15,772 bases of DNA from an uncultured Collinsella sp. (GCA_902464645.1 CABQKL010000041.1:1-15772), one strand, 5' to 3'; shown: positions 1-9,431, numbered from the stretch's first letter. The notes: generated by a model not told the origin, from the letters alone. A program made the numbers and translations.

Positions 1-16
1 AACTCGGTACAATGGC

Positions 17-45
17 AAGATATGTCAATCGTTTTCATATGTCAA
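17..45 (-). promoter_or_regulatory. Leftward sigma-70 type promoter overlapped by LacI operators
   Basis: On the minus strand there is a perfect -35 TTGACA (40-45), a 17-nt spacer and a -10 TATCTT (17-22). The predicted start point is near position 10, so the transcript leaves the window leftward. Two tandem operator-like repeats overlap the -35 and the spacer, which fits repression by the LacI-family protein encoded at 158-1168. The regulated gene lies outside the window, so its identity is unknown. Confidence 0.75.
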
Positions 46-53
46 ACGTTTTC
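20..53. promoter_or_regulatory. Tandem LacI-type operator pair
   Basis: Two head-to-tail 17-bp repeats occupy 20-36 and 37-53 and differ at a single position. Each contains ATATGTCAA followed by CGTTTTC; the second includes the palindromic core AAACGTTT, with the central CG typical of LacI-family operators. They lie on the promoter at 17-45. Binding by the neighbouring repressor is inferred from position and from similar sites at 88-104 and 1186-1202. Confidence 0.7.
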
Positions 54-87
54 ACACCAATACGTCTTTTCGCAGTTCCAGTCGTCG

Positions 88-104
88 GCAAACGGTTGAC
101 ATAT
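88..104. promoter_or_regulatory. Third LacI-type operator, inverted
   Basis: The minus strand reads ATATGTCAACCGTTTGC, the same 17-bp motif as at 20-53 in the opposite orientation. It lies about 45 bp upstream of the -35 of the leftward promoter. This spacing could allow looping or cooperative binding, which is an inference. Confidence 0.6.
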
Positions 105-157
105 GCCGGCGAACGGTCATCAGAGGTGTTTGAGGAATTCTTTTGGCACGGGATGAA

Positions 158-1168
158 CTACGCGGTTTTACCCTCAATGAGTTCAACGGGGAGCTTGATA
201 TTCGATTCGGGCTTTTCGCCGTTAATAAGAGCAATGATGGATTGCGCCGCGAGCTCTCCGATGCGATCGATATCTTGGCGAACGGTTGTTAAGTCAGGCA
301 TAAACGTCATAGTGCGGCGGGCACCATCCGCGCCCACGACCTTAATATCGCCCGGAGCGCTCAAGCCGCGCTGCTTCATCACGTTAAGACAGATAGCCGC
401 CATCGTGTCGTCTCCCGCAAAGATGCCGTCAATATCGGGGTTCTCATCGAGGATCTTCGCAACGACCGCGCCCTTTTCGTCGTCGGGCTTAACGAACTCA
501 ACCTCACGGACAAGCGCGGACAAACCGGCCTGCTCAACAACATCGAGGTAGGCATCGGTACGCTTATTGGCAGGCATGCGCATGCGGCTATTGCTGCGCA
601 GGCACAGGATACGCCTGCAGCCGTCATCAATCAGACGGCGCGTGGCGAGCTCGCCAATGCCATAGCTGTCACTTGCAATCTGGACAGAGCCCTCGCCAAG
701 ATCGCAGTCGATGCCAACCAGGCTCAAGCCCATCTCGGCATATGCCTCGGCACCGATATTGAGGGAGTTGACGATGACGCCGTCGACCATATTGCGGCGG
801 AGCATGTCAATATAGGAACGCTCAAGATCGGGTCGATTGGCGCTGTTGCACAGCAACATCTTAAAGCCGTTTTCCGCTAACGTGCGCTCGACCGCCTGCA
901 CAACCTGAGCATGGAACGGGCTGCTCACAAAGGGAACGATCATACCGATAAGATTCAGGCGACCGTTGAGCATGGCACGGGCGATATCGTTGGGCGTATA
1001 GTTGATGCGCTCCATCGCGGCGTGGACCTTATCGCGGGTCTCTTGGCTAATATAACCGCGGTTATTAAGCACGCGAGATACCGTAGTAGGCGAAACCCCC
1101 GCCACCGCTGCAACTTCCTTGATGCCAGGCTTAGCAGAATCCTTAGAACGAGTGCCCTCGCGAGCCAT
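158..1168 (-). CDS. LacI-family transcriptional repressor
   Basis: This 336-aa protein has the usual LacI/GalR length and layout. An N-terminal helix-turn-helix (about residues 13-35, IKEVAAVAGVSPTTVSRVLN) and hinge helix (about 60-70, near YTPNDIARAM) are followed by a periplasmic-binding-protein-like effector domain starting near LIGMIVP. I chose the ATG at 1168 because a strong GGGGAGGG (1173-1180) sits just upstream. An ATG 21 nt further up has no such site and overlaps the operator. Four similar operator-like sites lie on its own promoter and on a leftward promoter past its stop, so it probably autoregulates and represses the next operon. The effector is probably a sugar, and the general look resembles sucrose-type repressors, but neither can be fixed from sequence. 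No clear terminator follows its stop. Confidence 0.93.
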   Translation of the reverse strand: MAREGTRSKDSAKPGIKEVAAVAGVSPTTVSRVLNNRGYISQETRDKVHAAMERINYTPNDIARAMLNGRLNLIGMIVPFVSSPFHAQVVQAVERTLAENGFKMLLCNSANRPDLERSYIDMLRRNMVDGVIVNSLNIGAEAYAEMGLSLVGIDCDLGEGSVQIASDSYGIGELATRRLIDDGCRRILCLRSNSRMRMPANKRTDAYLDVVEQAGLSALVREVEFVKPDDEKGAVVAKILDENPDIDGIFAGDDTMAAICLNVMKQRGLSAPGDIKVVGADGARRTMTFMPDLTTVRQDIDRIGELAAQSIIALINGEKPESNIKLPVELIEGKTA

Positions 1169-1185
1169 AGCACCCTCCCCTATCA

Positions 1186-1202
1186 ACATGTCATACGTTT
1201 AC
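1186..1202. promoter_or_regulatory. LacI-type operator upstream of the repressor gene
   Basis: The plus strand reads ACATGTCATACGTTTAC, matching 14 of 17 positions of the operator at 37-53. It overlaps the -10 of the repressor's predicted promoter and lies just upstream of its RBS. This supports negative autoregulation, as is common for LacI-family genes. Confidence 0.6.
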
Positions 1203-1227
1203 ATACGAACAAAGCATACCCCAACAA
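1200..1227 (-). promoter_or_regulatory. Probable promoter of the LacI-family gene
   Basis: On the minus strand TTGTTG (1222-1227) and TATGTA (1200-1205) are separated by 16 nt, giving a short leader of about 25 nt before the ATG at 1168. The -10 overlaps the operator at 1186-1202. The match is moderate and other hexamers nearby cannot be excluded. Confidence 0.4.
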
Positions 1228-1319
1228 CAGCGGGAAGACGGTAACAGCACAAGTAAGTAAACGACTCATCCAAATTATTAGGAGAGTTCCGCCTAAAGGG
1301 TGACTACACAGGACCCCAG

Positions 1320-1444
1320 CCGGGCCGCTTTGGGTTACTTTCCAAAACACTCCGCAGGACGCAAAGGGCTCCGCCGCGCGAAGCGCGCAGCGGAGCCCTT
1401 TGCATGTCCGAGGACGTTTTGGAAAGTAACCCAAAGCGGCCCGG
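1320..1444. repeat. 125-bp long palindrome, possible mobile repeat or terminator
   Basis: The outer arms, 1320-1348 and 1416-1444, are perfect 29-bp inverted repeats. Inside them a second perfect 14-bp stem pairs 1361-1374 with 1390-1403 around a GC-rich tip; the material between the two stems pairs poorly. The element lies between the stop of the glycyl radical gene and the promoter of the repressor gene. It could end transcription from the PFL genes, but no U-tract follows on either side. Its size and nesting fit a palindromic intergenic repeat or a miniature mobile element. Confidence 0.8.
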
Positions 1445-1468
1445 TGATCCTGCGGGAGTTAAATCCCT

Positions 1469-1720
1469 TTAGAACTTGTTGTGGAAGGTGCGCGCAATGA
1501 CCTCGTCCTGCTGCTCCTTGGTGAGCGTGTGGAAGTTCACGGCATAGCCGGAAACGCGGATGGTCAGCTGCGGGTACTTCTCGGGGTGAGCCTGAGCGTC
1601 GAGCAGCGTCTCACGGTTGAAGACGTTGATGTTCAGGTGGTGGCCACCCTTCTCGGCGTAAGCGTCGAGCATGTGGACCAGGTTATCGGCCTGGGTCTCA
1701 GAAACTTCAGAAACCTTCAT
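1469..1720 (-). CDS. grcA: Stand-alone glycyl radical domain protein, small part of a split PFL
   Basis: The 83-aa protein is almost entirely the C-terminal glycyl radical domain of pyruvate formate-lyase. Its RVSGYAV motif places the radical glycine at residue 58, preceded by GGHHLNINVFNRETLLDA and PEKYPQLTI. E. coli GrcA (YfiD) is about 127 aa and backs up a complete PFL. Here the adjacent catalytic gene lacks this domain, so this protein is probably an essential subunit rather than a spare part. The start at 1720 has a strong GAAGGAGA site 6 nt upstream. The gene is 85 nt downstream of the catalytic gene and in a different frame. Activation would need a radical-SAM PFL-activating enzyme, which is not in the window. 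Family assignment is firm; the two-subunit role is inferred. Confidence 0.93.
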   Translation of the reverse strand: MKVSEVSETQADNLVHMLDAYAEKGGHHLNINVFNRETLLDAQAHPEKYPQLTIRVSGYAVNFHTLTKEQQDEVIARTFHNKF

Positions 1721-1743
1721 AATGTGTCTCCTTCGATTAATAG

Positions 1744-1763
1744 GCGCCGGCCGAAACCGGCGC
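1744..1763 (-). promoter_or_regulatory. GC-rich hairpin just upstream of the glycyl radical gene
   Basis: GCGCCGG (1744-1750) pairs with CCGGCGC (1757-1763) around a 6-nt loop. It sits 10 nt upstream of the RBS of the small gene and is not followed by a U-run in the transcript. It is more likely a stabiliser or processing boundary than a terminator. That role is an inference. Confidence 0.6.
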
Positions 1764-1780
1764 GCTAATCAGTAATCGTT

Positions 1781-1803
1781 ATTGTTAGTATAGCACTAAC
1801 AAT
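1781..1803 (-). promoter_or_regulatory. AT-rich hairpin directly after the pflB stop
   Basis: ATTGTTAGT (1781-1789) and ACTAACAAT (1795-1803) form a perfect 9-bp stem with a 5-nt loop, starting 2 nt past the stop codon of the large PFL gene. With the GC hairpin at 1744-1763 it fills the 85-nt gap. This could set the ratio of the two subunits by RNA processing or stability. Confidence 0.55.
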
Positions 1804-1805
1804 AG

Positions 1806-3857
<2,052 letters not shown>

Positions 3858-4405
3858 TGTGTAACCACGCTCCTAGTTACGTGTAATGCGGCGCTCTCTC
3901 ACACCGCTGCTTATTGAATTCTTGAATTTTCGGCTTGCACTACCGGCTTCTTCCGTTCTTCACCACATGTTGGTGCAGGGAAAAACGTTTGTCCACCTTG
4001 GAACTGCAACCCAAACCCAAGATTTCACCCGTTTGAGAAGGATAACATAGCGACCCTCTCCATCTGGGCTGTTATATGTTTCTTTTTTTATATCATAAGG
4101 GCGTTTTTTACAAACCCGCAGGAAATGCGAGCGTGAACAACTACCGTTCACCGATTTGTTTAGTTTTTTCCTTGCCTTTGTACGACGTTCACTCTAGCTG
4201 TTATGCCAGCTTTAGCAGGGTAAAGTGCCTCTGAGTGGGCTTTAGGACGTGCTCAGAGATCTACCCCTAACTTTGCTGATACCGACGGTGTACGGAGATC
4301 GCCTAAAGGTTGTTTTCTAGGCATGTCCCAAAATCTACCGTATAGGGTGCGCGTGCGGGGGTATCATCTTTCACCGAAAATAGTTTCTAGTGTTAGGGGT
4401 TTTCG
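3858..4405. other. 548-nt intergenic region between divergent pflB and marR
   Basis: I see no convincing gene here. The pflB side holds AT-rich stretches on the minus strand, including TTGTAA and TATAAA 15 nt apart near 4092-4118, which is only a weak promoter candidate. Inverted repeats occur at 4133-4151 and 4229-4258. Part of 4196-4310 can fold: CTCTGAG (4229-4235) pairs with CTCAGAG (4252-4258), and CTTTAGG (4240-4246) can pair with CCTAAAG (4302-4308). I do not recognise a known riboswitch class. A separate inverted repeat at 4360-4417 overlaps the marR start. Confidence 0.5.
4133..4151. promoter_or_regulatory. Inverted repeat in the pflB upstream region
   Basis: GTGAAC (4133-4138) and GTTCAC (4146-4151) form a perfect 6-bp inverted repeat with a 7-nt spacer, about 275 nt upstream of pflB. 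It could be a regulator site. The half-site spacing does not fit the Rex or FNR consensus, so the binding protein is unknown. Confidence 0.35.
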
Positions 4406-4417
4406 GTGGAAGATACC
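4360..4417. promoter_or_regulatory. Inverted repeat over the marR start, probable MarR operator
   Basis: ATCTTTCACCGAAAA (4366-4380) and TTTTCGGTGGAAGAT (4400-4414) are inverted with one mismatch. Both are flanked by matching GGTATC (4360-4365) and, in inverse, GATACC (4412-4417). The loop is 19 nt. The repeat covers the putative SD and the GTG start of marR. It could be an autorepression site or an RNA hairpin that hides the start. Confidence 0.6.
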
Positions 4418-4855
4418 GATTTCCGTGAACTTGGGCGTCAGCTCCTTACCGAGTTCGGCAGCATGCATCAGCGCATTTCGCGCTTTGCGGACAAAGCCCT
4501 CGGCGGCGAGATGGCCGTCATGCGCGCCCTTATGCTCGCTGGCGGTTCGCTCACGCCGAGCGAACTCGCCGATCGCGCCTGGGTCTCGAGCGCCCGCATC
4601 GCCAATATCCTACGCGCTCTCGAAGCCAAGGGCTGGGTCGAGCGCGAGCACTCAAAGACCGACCGTCGTCGCGTACACGTCACGGTGACCGACAAGGGAT
4701 TCCAGGATCTCGAAATCAAACGCCGGGAATTCGAGGAGCGCACCGCGGCTTTCCTCGAGCAGCTCGGCGAAACAGATACCCAAGAGATGGTGCGCCTTCT
4801 AAGACGTGCCAACGAAATTATCGACCGCAATCAAGAAAGGAGAGATGCCGAGTGA
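4406..4855 (+). CDS. MarR-family regulator of the adjacent ABC exporter
   Basis: The 149-aa protein is a typical MarR winged-helix regulator. It has an N-terminal dimerisation helix, a wHTH at about residues 33-105 with the recognition region LADRAWVSSARIANILRALE, and a wing with the hallmark DRRRVHVTVTDKG. A C-terminal helix follows. The start is a GTG at 4406 with AGGGG (4395-4399) 6 nt upstream. A later start would cut into the N-terminal helix. Its stop overlaps the GTG of the next gene by 4 nt, so it is the first gene of a marR-ABC-ABC operon. MarR proteins usually repress such operons and release on binding a drug or metabolite. The inverted repeat across its own start is the likely operator. 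The ligand is unknown. Confidence 0.92.
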   Translation: MEDTDFRELGRQLLTEFGSMHQRISRFADKALGGEMAVMRALMLAGGSLTPSELADRAWVSSARIANILRALEAKGWVEREHSKTDRRRVHVTVTDKGFQDLEIKRREFEERTAAFLEQLGETDTQEMVRLLRRANEIIDRNQERRDAE

Positions 4856-7221
4856 GGATTCTCAAGCTCTTTAAAAAGCATGTCCTGGCACTGTTCGCAG
4901 CTATCGTACTTATCGTAATCAGCTGCAACGCCGACCTGGCGCTGCCTACCTATATGAGCGACATCGTCGACGTGGGCGTGCAGCAAGGCGGCATCGCCTC
5001 ACCCGTGCCCGACACCATTCGCGCCGAATCGCTCGACGACCTCGAACTCTTTATGCGCGCCAAGGACGCCAAAGCTGTGGAGGCCGTGTTTGGCAAGGCA
5101 GACAAGAACGGCATTCGAACGTACAAGGGCACCGAGGAAGAGCGTGCCGACGGCAGCAAGATTGCCGACATTATGAGCCTGCCTGAGACCGTCGTGCTCG
5201 CCTTCAACCAGGGCATCGACGCCGACTCCATGGGCGACATGACCGGCACGTCCAGCGAGGCAAGCGATGGCGGCGCTGCCCAGGCCATGCCCACGCCCGA
5301 GCAAATGGCAGCTATGACGCCCGAGCAGCTCGCCGAGATGCAGCAGAAAGCCGCAGCCGCGCAGAACATGCAAAAGCAGATTGATGCCGACGGCGGTAAG
5401 ATCACCATGAAGAGTCTGCGTCTGAGCGTTGAAGGCGGTCTGGTAGACCAAAGCAAGCTCGTCGAGGGCGCCAACGATATGGCAGACAAAATGGGCTCCA
5501 TGTCGGGCTCCATCGTGACCCAGCGCGCCGTGACCTACGTACAAGAAGAGTACAAAGCGCAGGGCATCGACCCCGCCGACGTGCAGAACGCTTACCTGAG
5601 CCGCATGGCGACCACGATGTTTGGCCTGTGCCTGGTGTCGCTCGTCGCCACCATCCTGACCGGTGCCGTGGCGTCGCGCACCGCCTGCTCCATCGCCCGC
5701 GACCTGCGCCGCGAGACCTTCAACAAGGTTATGCACTTCTCGCCGGCCGAGGTGGGCAAGTTTAGCCAGGCCTCGCTCATTACCCGCTGCACCAACGACA
5801 TTCAGCAGATCCAGATGGCCGCAACCCTGTTTATCCGCATGTGCCTGATGGCCCCCGTCATGGGCATCGTCGCTGTCATGCGTGTCCTGGCCAACCACAC
5901 CGGCCTGGAGTGGACCATCGCCGTGGCCATCATCGCGGTCTCGGCCGTCGTCGGCGTGCTCATGGGCCTCACCATGCCCAAGTTCAAGAAGATGCAGAGC
6001 TTTGTGGACCGCGTGAACCTTACCGCCCGCGAGCTGCTCGACGGCCTTATGCCCATCCGCTCGTTCAACCGCGAAGAGCATGAGCTCGAGCGTTTTGACA
6101 AGGCTTCGCTCGACCTGATGACCACGCAGCTCTACACCAACCGCGCCATGAGCTTTATGATGCCGCTCATGATGCTCGTCATGAACTGCATCACCGTGCT
6201 TATCGTCTGGTTTGGCGCGCAGGGCGTGTCCGACGGCGTGATGCAGGTCGGCAACATGATGGCGTTCATCTCCTATACCATGCAGATCGTCATGGCGTTT
6301 ATGATCCTCACCATGGTTTCGGTCATCCTGCCCCGCGCCGAGGTCGCAGCCGAGCGCGTGGAAGAGGTCATCACCTGCCCCACGAGCATCAACGACCCTG
6401 CCTCGCCCAAACTGCCTGCTGCCAGCGCGTCACGCGGTGAGCTCACCTTCCGCGACGTGAGCTTCCAGTATCCCGATGCCCGCGCCGATGTCATCAGCGG
6501 CGTGAACTTCACCACGCATGCCGGTCAGATGCTCGGCATCATTGGCTCCACGGGCTCGGGCAAGTCCACGCTCGTGCAGCTGATTCCGCGCCTGTACGAC
6601 GTCACAGGCGGCAGCATTTCGCTCGACGGCATCGACGTGCGTGACATGACCCTTTCCGAGCTACGCCGCCGTATTGGTTATATCCCGCAGCAGGGTCGCC
6701 TGTTCTCGGGCACCGTCGAGAGCAACCTCAAGTTTGCCGGCGATATGGTGAGTGACGAGGATATGCGCCAGGCGGCACGCGTCGCCCAGGCGGAGGACTT
6801 TATCGCCGAGCGCGAGGGCGGCTACGACTCCCCCATCAGCCAGGGCGGATCCAATGTCTCGGGCGGCCAGCGCCAGCGCCTGGCCATCGCCCGCGCGTTG
6901 GCCAAAAAGCCCGAGGTCGTGGTGTTCGATGACTCGTTTAGTGCCCTCGACTACAAGACCGACGCGCGCCTGCGCGAGGAGCTGGCCAAAAACGTTACCG
7001 ACGCCGCACTCGTGGTCGTGGCCCAGCGCATCGCGACCATCATGCACGCCGACCAGATCATCGTGCTCGACGACGGCCACGTGGTGGGCACCGGTACGCA
7101 CGAGGAGCTGCTGCGCAGCTGCCCGGCGTACCTGGAGATCGCACAGTCGCAGCTTTCCGCCGAGGAGCTGGGGCTTACCCAAGAAGAAATTGCAGCCGTC
7201 ACGGAAGGAGGCGAGCGCTAA
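4852..7221 (+). CDS. ABC exporter half with degenerate ATP site and large extracytoplasmic insert
   Basis: This 789-aa type IV (ABCB-like) exporter half starts at a GTG (4852) within the marR stop, with AGGAG at 4838-4842. TM1 lies at about residues 10-32. An unusual insert of about 200 residues (38-245, rich in Met, Ala and Gln) precedes TM2 (about 252-274). TM3-6 span about 323-493 and the NBD about 525-760. Walker A is GSTGSGKST (565-573), the Q-loop Q613 and the signature VSGGQ (669-673). Walker B VVVFD is followed by D694 instead of the catalytic Glu, and the H-loop has Q725 instead of His. These are the hallmark changes of the degenerate subunit of heterodimeric exporters such as TM287/288 and BmrCD. 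The partner is the next gene. The substrate is unknown; multidrug or peptide export is plausible. Confidence 0.95.
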   Translation: MRILKLFKKHVLALFAAIVLIVISCNADLALPTYMSDIVDVGVQQGGIASPVPDTIRAESLDDLELFMRAKDAKAVEAVFGKADKNGIRTYKGTEEERADGSKIADIMSLPETVVLAFNQGIDADSMGDMTGTSSEASDGGAAQAMPTPEQMAAMTPEQLAEMQQKAAAAQNMQKQIDADGGKITMKSLRLSVEGGLVDQSKLVEGANDMADKMGSMSGSIVTQRAVTYVQEEYKAQGIDPADVQNAYLSRMATTMFGLCLVSLVATILTGAVASRTACSIARDLRRETFNKVMHFSPAEVGKFSQASLITRCTNDIQQIQMAATLFIRMCLMAPVMGIVAVMRVLANHTGLEWTIAVAIIAVSAVVGVLMGLTMPKFKKMQSFVDRVNLTARELLDGLMPIRSFNREEHELERFDKASLDLMTTQLYTNRAMSFMMPLMMLVMNCITVLIVWFGAQGVSDGVMQVGNMMAFISYTMQIVMAFMILTMVSVILPRAEVAAERVEEVITCPTSINDPASPKLPAASASRGELTFRDVSFQYPDARADVISGVNFTTHAGQMLGIIGSTGSGKSTLVQLIPRLYDVTGGSISLDGIDVRDMTLSELRRRIGYIPQQGRLFSGTVESNLKFAGDMVSDEDMRQAARVAQAEDFIAEREGGYDSPISQGGSNVSGGQRQRLAIARALAKKPEVVVFDDSFSALDYKTDARLREELAKNVTDAALVVVAQRIATIMHADQIIVLDDGHVVGTGTHEELLRSCPAYLEIAQSQLSAEELGLTQEEIAAVTEGGER

Positions 7222-9077
7222 TGGCAGACGAGACCAAGACCCAAATTCCCAAGCCCACCCGTCAGCGTGGACCCATGGGCCGCATGGGTGGCATGCGCCG
7301 TGGCGAAAAGGCCAAGGACTTTAAAGGCACCATGAGGCAGCTGCTCGGCTATATCGGCCAGCACAAGATTGCCGTGTTTGCCGCCGTCGCCTTTGCCGTG
7401 TGCTCGGTCATCTTTAACATTGTGGGGCCCAAGGTGCTCGGCCAGGTTACGACCAAGCTGTTCGAAGGCCTGGTCGCCAAGGTCAACGGCACCGGCGACG
7501 TTGACTTTGACTGGATCGCCAAGACGCTCGGCTTTTTGCTCTGCCTGTATCTGGCGAGCTCTGTCTGCAGCCTGGTCCAGGGCTGGCTCATGACCGGCGT
7601 CACGCAAAAGATCTGCTACCGCATGCGCAAGGAAATCGCCGCCAAGATTGCCGTCGTGCCGATGAGCTACTTCAACGGTCACAGCAAGGGCGATGTGCTC
7701 AGCCGCATCACCAACGACGTCGATACGCTGGGTCAGTCGCTCAACCAGAGCGTGACGCAGCTTATTACGTCCGTCACGCAGATTATCGGCGTGCTCGTCA
7801 TGATGCTGTCGATCAGCCTGCCGCTCACCGGCGTCACCGTGCTCACGCTGCCGGCAGCCGCAATTATCTTGATGGTGATGATTCACTTCTCGCAGCCGTA
7901 CTTCCGCGAGCAGCAGCAGGTCCTGGGCGCCGTCAACGGCATTATCGAGGAAGACTTTGCCGGCCAGAATGTCATTCAGGTGTTCGACCGCGCCGAGGCC
8001 TCGATCGAGGAGTTCGACCGTCAAAACGACCGCCTCTTTATTAGTGGCTGGCGCTCGCAGTTCCTGTCGGGCCTGATGATGCCGCTTATGAGCCTGGTGG
8101 GCAACATGGGCTACGTGGGCGTCGTCGTGGTGGGCGCGCAGCTCGCGCTGACCGGCAATGCCACGCCCGGCGACATCCAGAGCTTTATCCAGTACGTTCG
8201 CAACTTTACGCAACCCGTACAGCAGCTGGGCAACGTGAGCAACACGATGCAGTCGATGGCCGCCGCCACCGAGCGTGTGTTTGAGTTCCTTGCCGCGCCC
8301 GAAGAGGAGCAGAAGTCCGACGCCCAGATTCCCGAGAAGCGCCCCGGCCACGTGGAGTTTGACCATGTCAAGTTTGGCTACACGCCCGACAAGACCATCA
8401 TCCACGACTTTAGCTGCGAGGCACAGCCCGGCCAAACCATCGCCATCGTCGGCCCCACCGGCGCCGGCAAGACCACGCTCATCAAGCTGCTGCAGCGCTT
8501 CTACGACGTGGACGGCGGTTCGCTGCGCGTCGAGGGCGTCGACGTGCGCGACTGGGACCGCGCGGCACTGCGCGGCGAGTTTGCCATGGTGCTGCAGGAT
8601 ACCTGGCTGTTTAACGGCACCATCCGCGAGAACATCCGCTACGGACGCCCCGATGCGAGCGATGCCGAGGTCGAGGCCGCTGCACGCGCCGCACGCTGCG
8701 ATCACTTTATCCATACGCTCGCCGGCGGCTACGACTTTATGATCAACGAGGAGGGCACTAACCTGTCGCAGGGTCAGCGCCAGCTCGTGACCATTGCCCG
8801 TGCCATTTTGGCCGACCGCCCGGCGCTCATTCTGGACGAGGCGACATCCAACGTCGATACCCGCACCGAGGAGCTCATCCAGCGCGCCATGGATGCGCTG
8901 ATGCAGGGCCGTACCAGCTTTGTCATCGCGCACCGCCTGTCCACGATCCGCAACGCCGACGTGATCTTGGTAATTCGCGACGGCGACATCGTCGAAAAGG
9001 GCACGCACGACGAGCTGCTCGCCCAGGGTGGCTTCTACGCCGATCTGTACAACTCGCAGTTCGACGAAGCGGCGTAA
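7221..9077 (+). CDS. ABC exporter half with intact catalytic residues, partner of the previous gene
   Basis: The 618-aa exporter half starts at ATG 7221, overlapping the previous TAA by one base (TAATG), with GGAAGGAG at 7203-7210. A cytosolic Arg/Gly/Met-rich tail of about 50 residues precedes six TM segments (about 50-330). Walker A is GPTGAGKTT (411-419, K417), Q-loop Q459, Walker B followed by catalytic E540, and H-loop H571. The signature is LSQGQ (515-519) rather than LSGGQ. In a heterodimer its altered signature would face the degenerate Walker site of the partner. The partner's intact VSGGQ would complete this subunit's active site, giving one working and one degenerate site. A strong terminator follows, ending the operon. 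Confidence 0.95.
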   Translation: MADETKTQIPKPTRQRGPMGRMGGMRRGEKAKDFKGTMRQLLGYIGQHKIAVFAAVAFAVCSVIFNIVGPKVLGQVTTKLFEGLVAKVNGTGDVDFDWIAKTLGFLLCLYLASSVCSLVQGWLMTGVTQKICYRMRKEIAAKIAVVPMSYFNGHSKGDVLSRITNDVDTLGQSLNQSVTQLITSVTQIIGVLVMMLSISLPLTGVTVLTLPAAAIILMVMIHFSQPYFREQQQVLGAVNGIIEEDFAGQNVIQVFDRAEASIEEFDRQNDRLFISGWRSQFLSGLMMPLMSLVGNMGYVGVVVVGAQLALTGNATPGDIQSFIQYVRNFTQPVQQLGNVSNTMQSMAAATERVFEFLAAPEEEQKSDAQIPEKRPGHVEFDHVKFGYTPDKTIIHDFSCEAQPGQTIAIVGPTGAGKTTLIKLLQRFYDVDGGSLRVEGVDVRDWDRAALRGEFAMVLQDTWLFNGTIRENIRYGRPDASDAEVEAAARAARCDHFIHTLAGGYDFMINEEGTNLSQGQRQLVTIARAILADRPALILDEATSNVDTRTEELIQRAMDALMQGRTSFVIAHRLSTIRNADVILVIRDGDIVEKGTHDELLAQGGFYADLYNSQFDEAA

Positions 9078-9105
9078 AACTGGCGCCAAACAACCGCAAT
9101 ACCCA

Positions 9106-9141
9106 AAAACGGGGGCGCAGAATGAACTGCGCCCCCGTTTT
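9106..9141 (+). terminator. Rho-independent terminator of the marR-ABC-ABC operon
   Basis: CGGGGGCGCAG (9110-9120) pairs with CTGCGCCCCCG (9127-9137) around a 6-nt loop. Flanking A4 and T4 extend the pairing to 15 bp. A U-run follows, starting at 9138, about 30 nt after the ABC stop. Confidence 0.92.
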
Positions 9142-9205
9142 GTGTCCTTTGGGCCTCGAAACGCCTCCCCTGAGGCCTGATTGACGCTCTCCCTCAAGGC
9201 CCCGT

Positions 9206-9431
9206 GGGCAAAAAATGGCAAAAATGAGTACTGTCACCTTTTTAGTAACAGCCAAAACTGCCCCAAACGACGTCTTTGCGGCCTAGATATTCCTTCAAAT
9301 TGATCAAAACGCCCGTTAGCAGGCTTCTGCGTGCCAACGTTAATGAACATATTTATCACTTTGTCTATTATCTCGCTAGACGGATATGTTACTAGGTTAG
9401 CAACATTACTCATATTTGGCATTTTTTGCCC
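9206..9431. mobile_element. MITE-like element of about 226 bp with 25-bp terminal inverted repeats
   Basis: The left end 9206-9230 begins GGGCAAAAAATG. The right end 9407-9431 is its inverted copy with only two mismatches in 25. No convincing gene lies inside; minus-strand reading gives only short open stretches of doubtful quality. No target-site duplication is obvious beside the arms, so the true ends may differ by a few bases. It lies in the gap between the ABC operon and the aroG gene. Confidence 0.6.

Noticed and set aside
3912..3930. FNR- or Rex-type site upstream of pflB (TTGAATTCTTGAA)
   Set aside because: The half-sites are a direct rather than inverted repeat and do not fit either consensus. 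Oxygen or redox control is plausible but not shown.
4999..6081. 360-aa minus-strand open frame opposite the first ABC gene
   Set aside because: It is a His/Gly/Ala-rich shadow within the ABC gene, without a start signal or domain.
7218..9221. 667-aa minus-strand open frame opposite the second ABC gene
   Set aside because: It is a His/Ala/Gly-rich shadow of a well-supported ABC exporter gene and runs across a strong terminator, with no recognisable domain.
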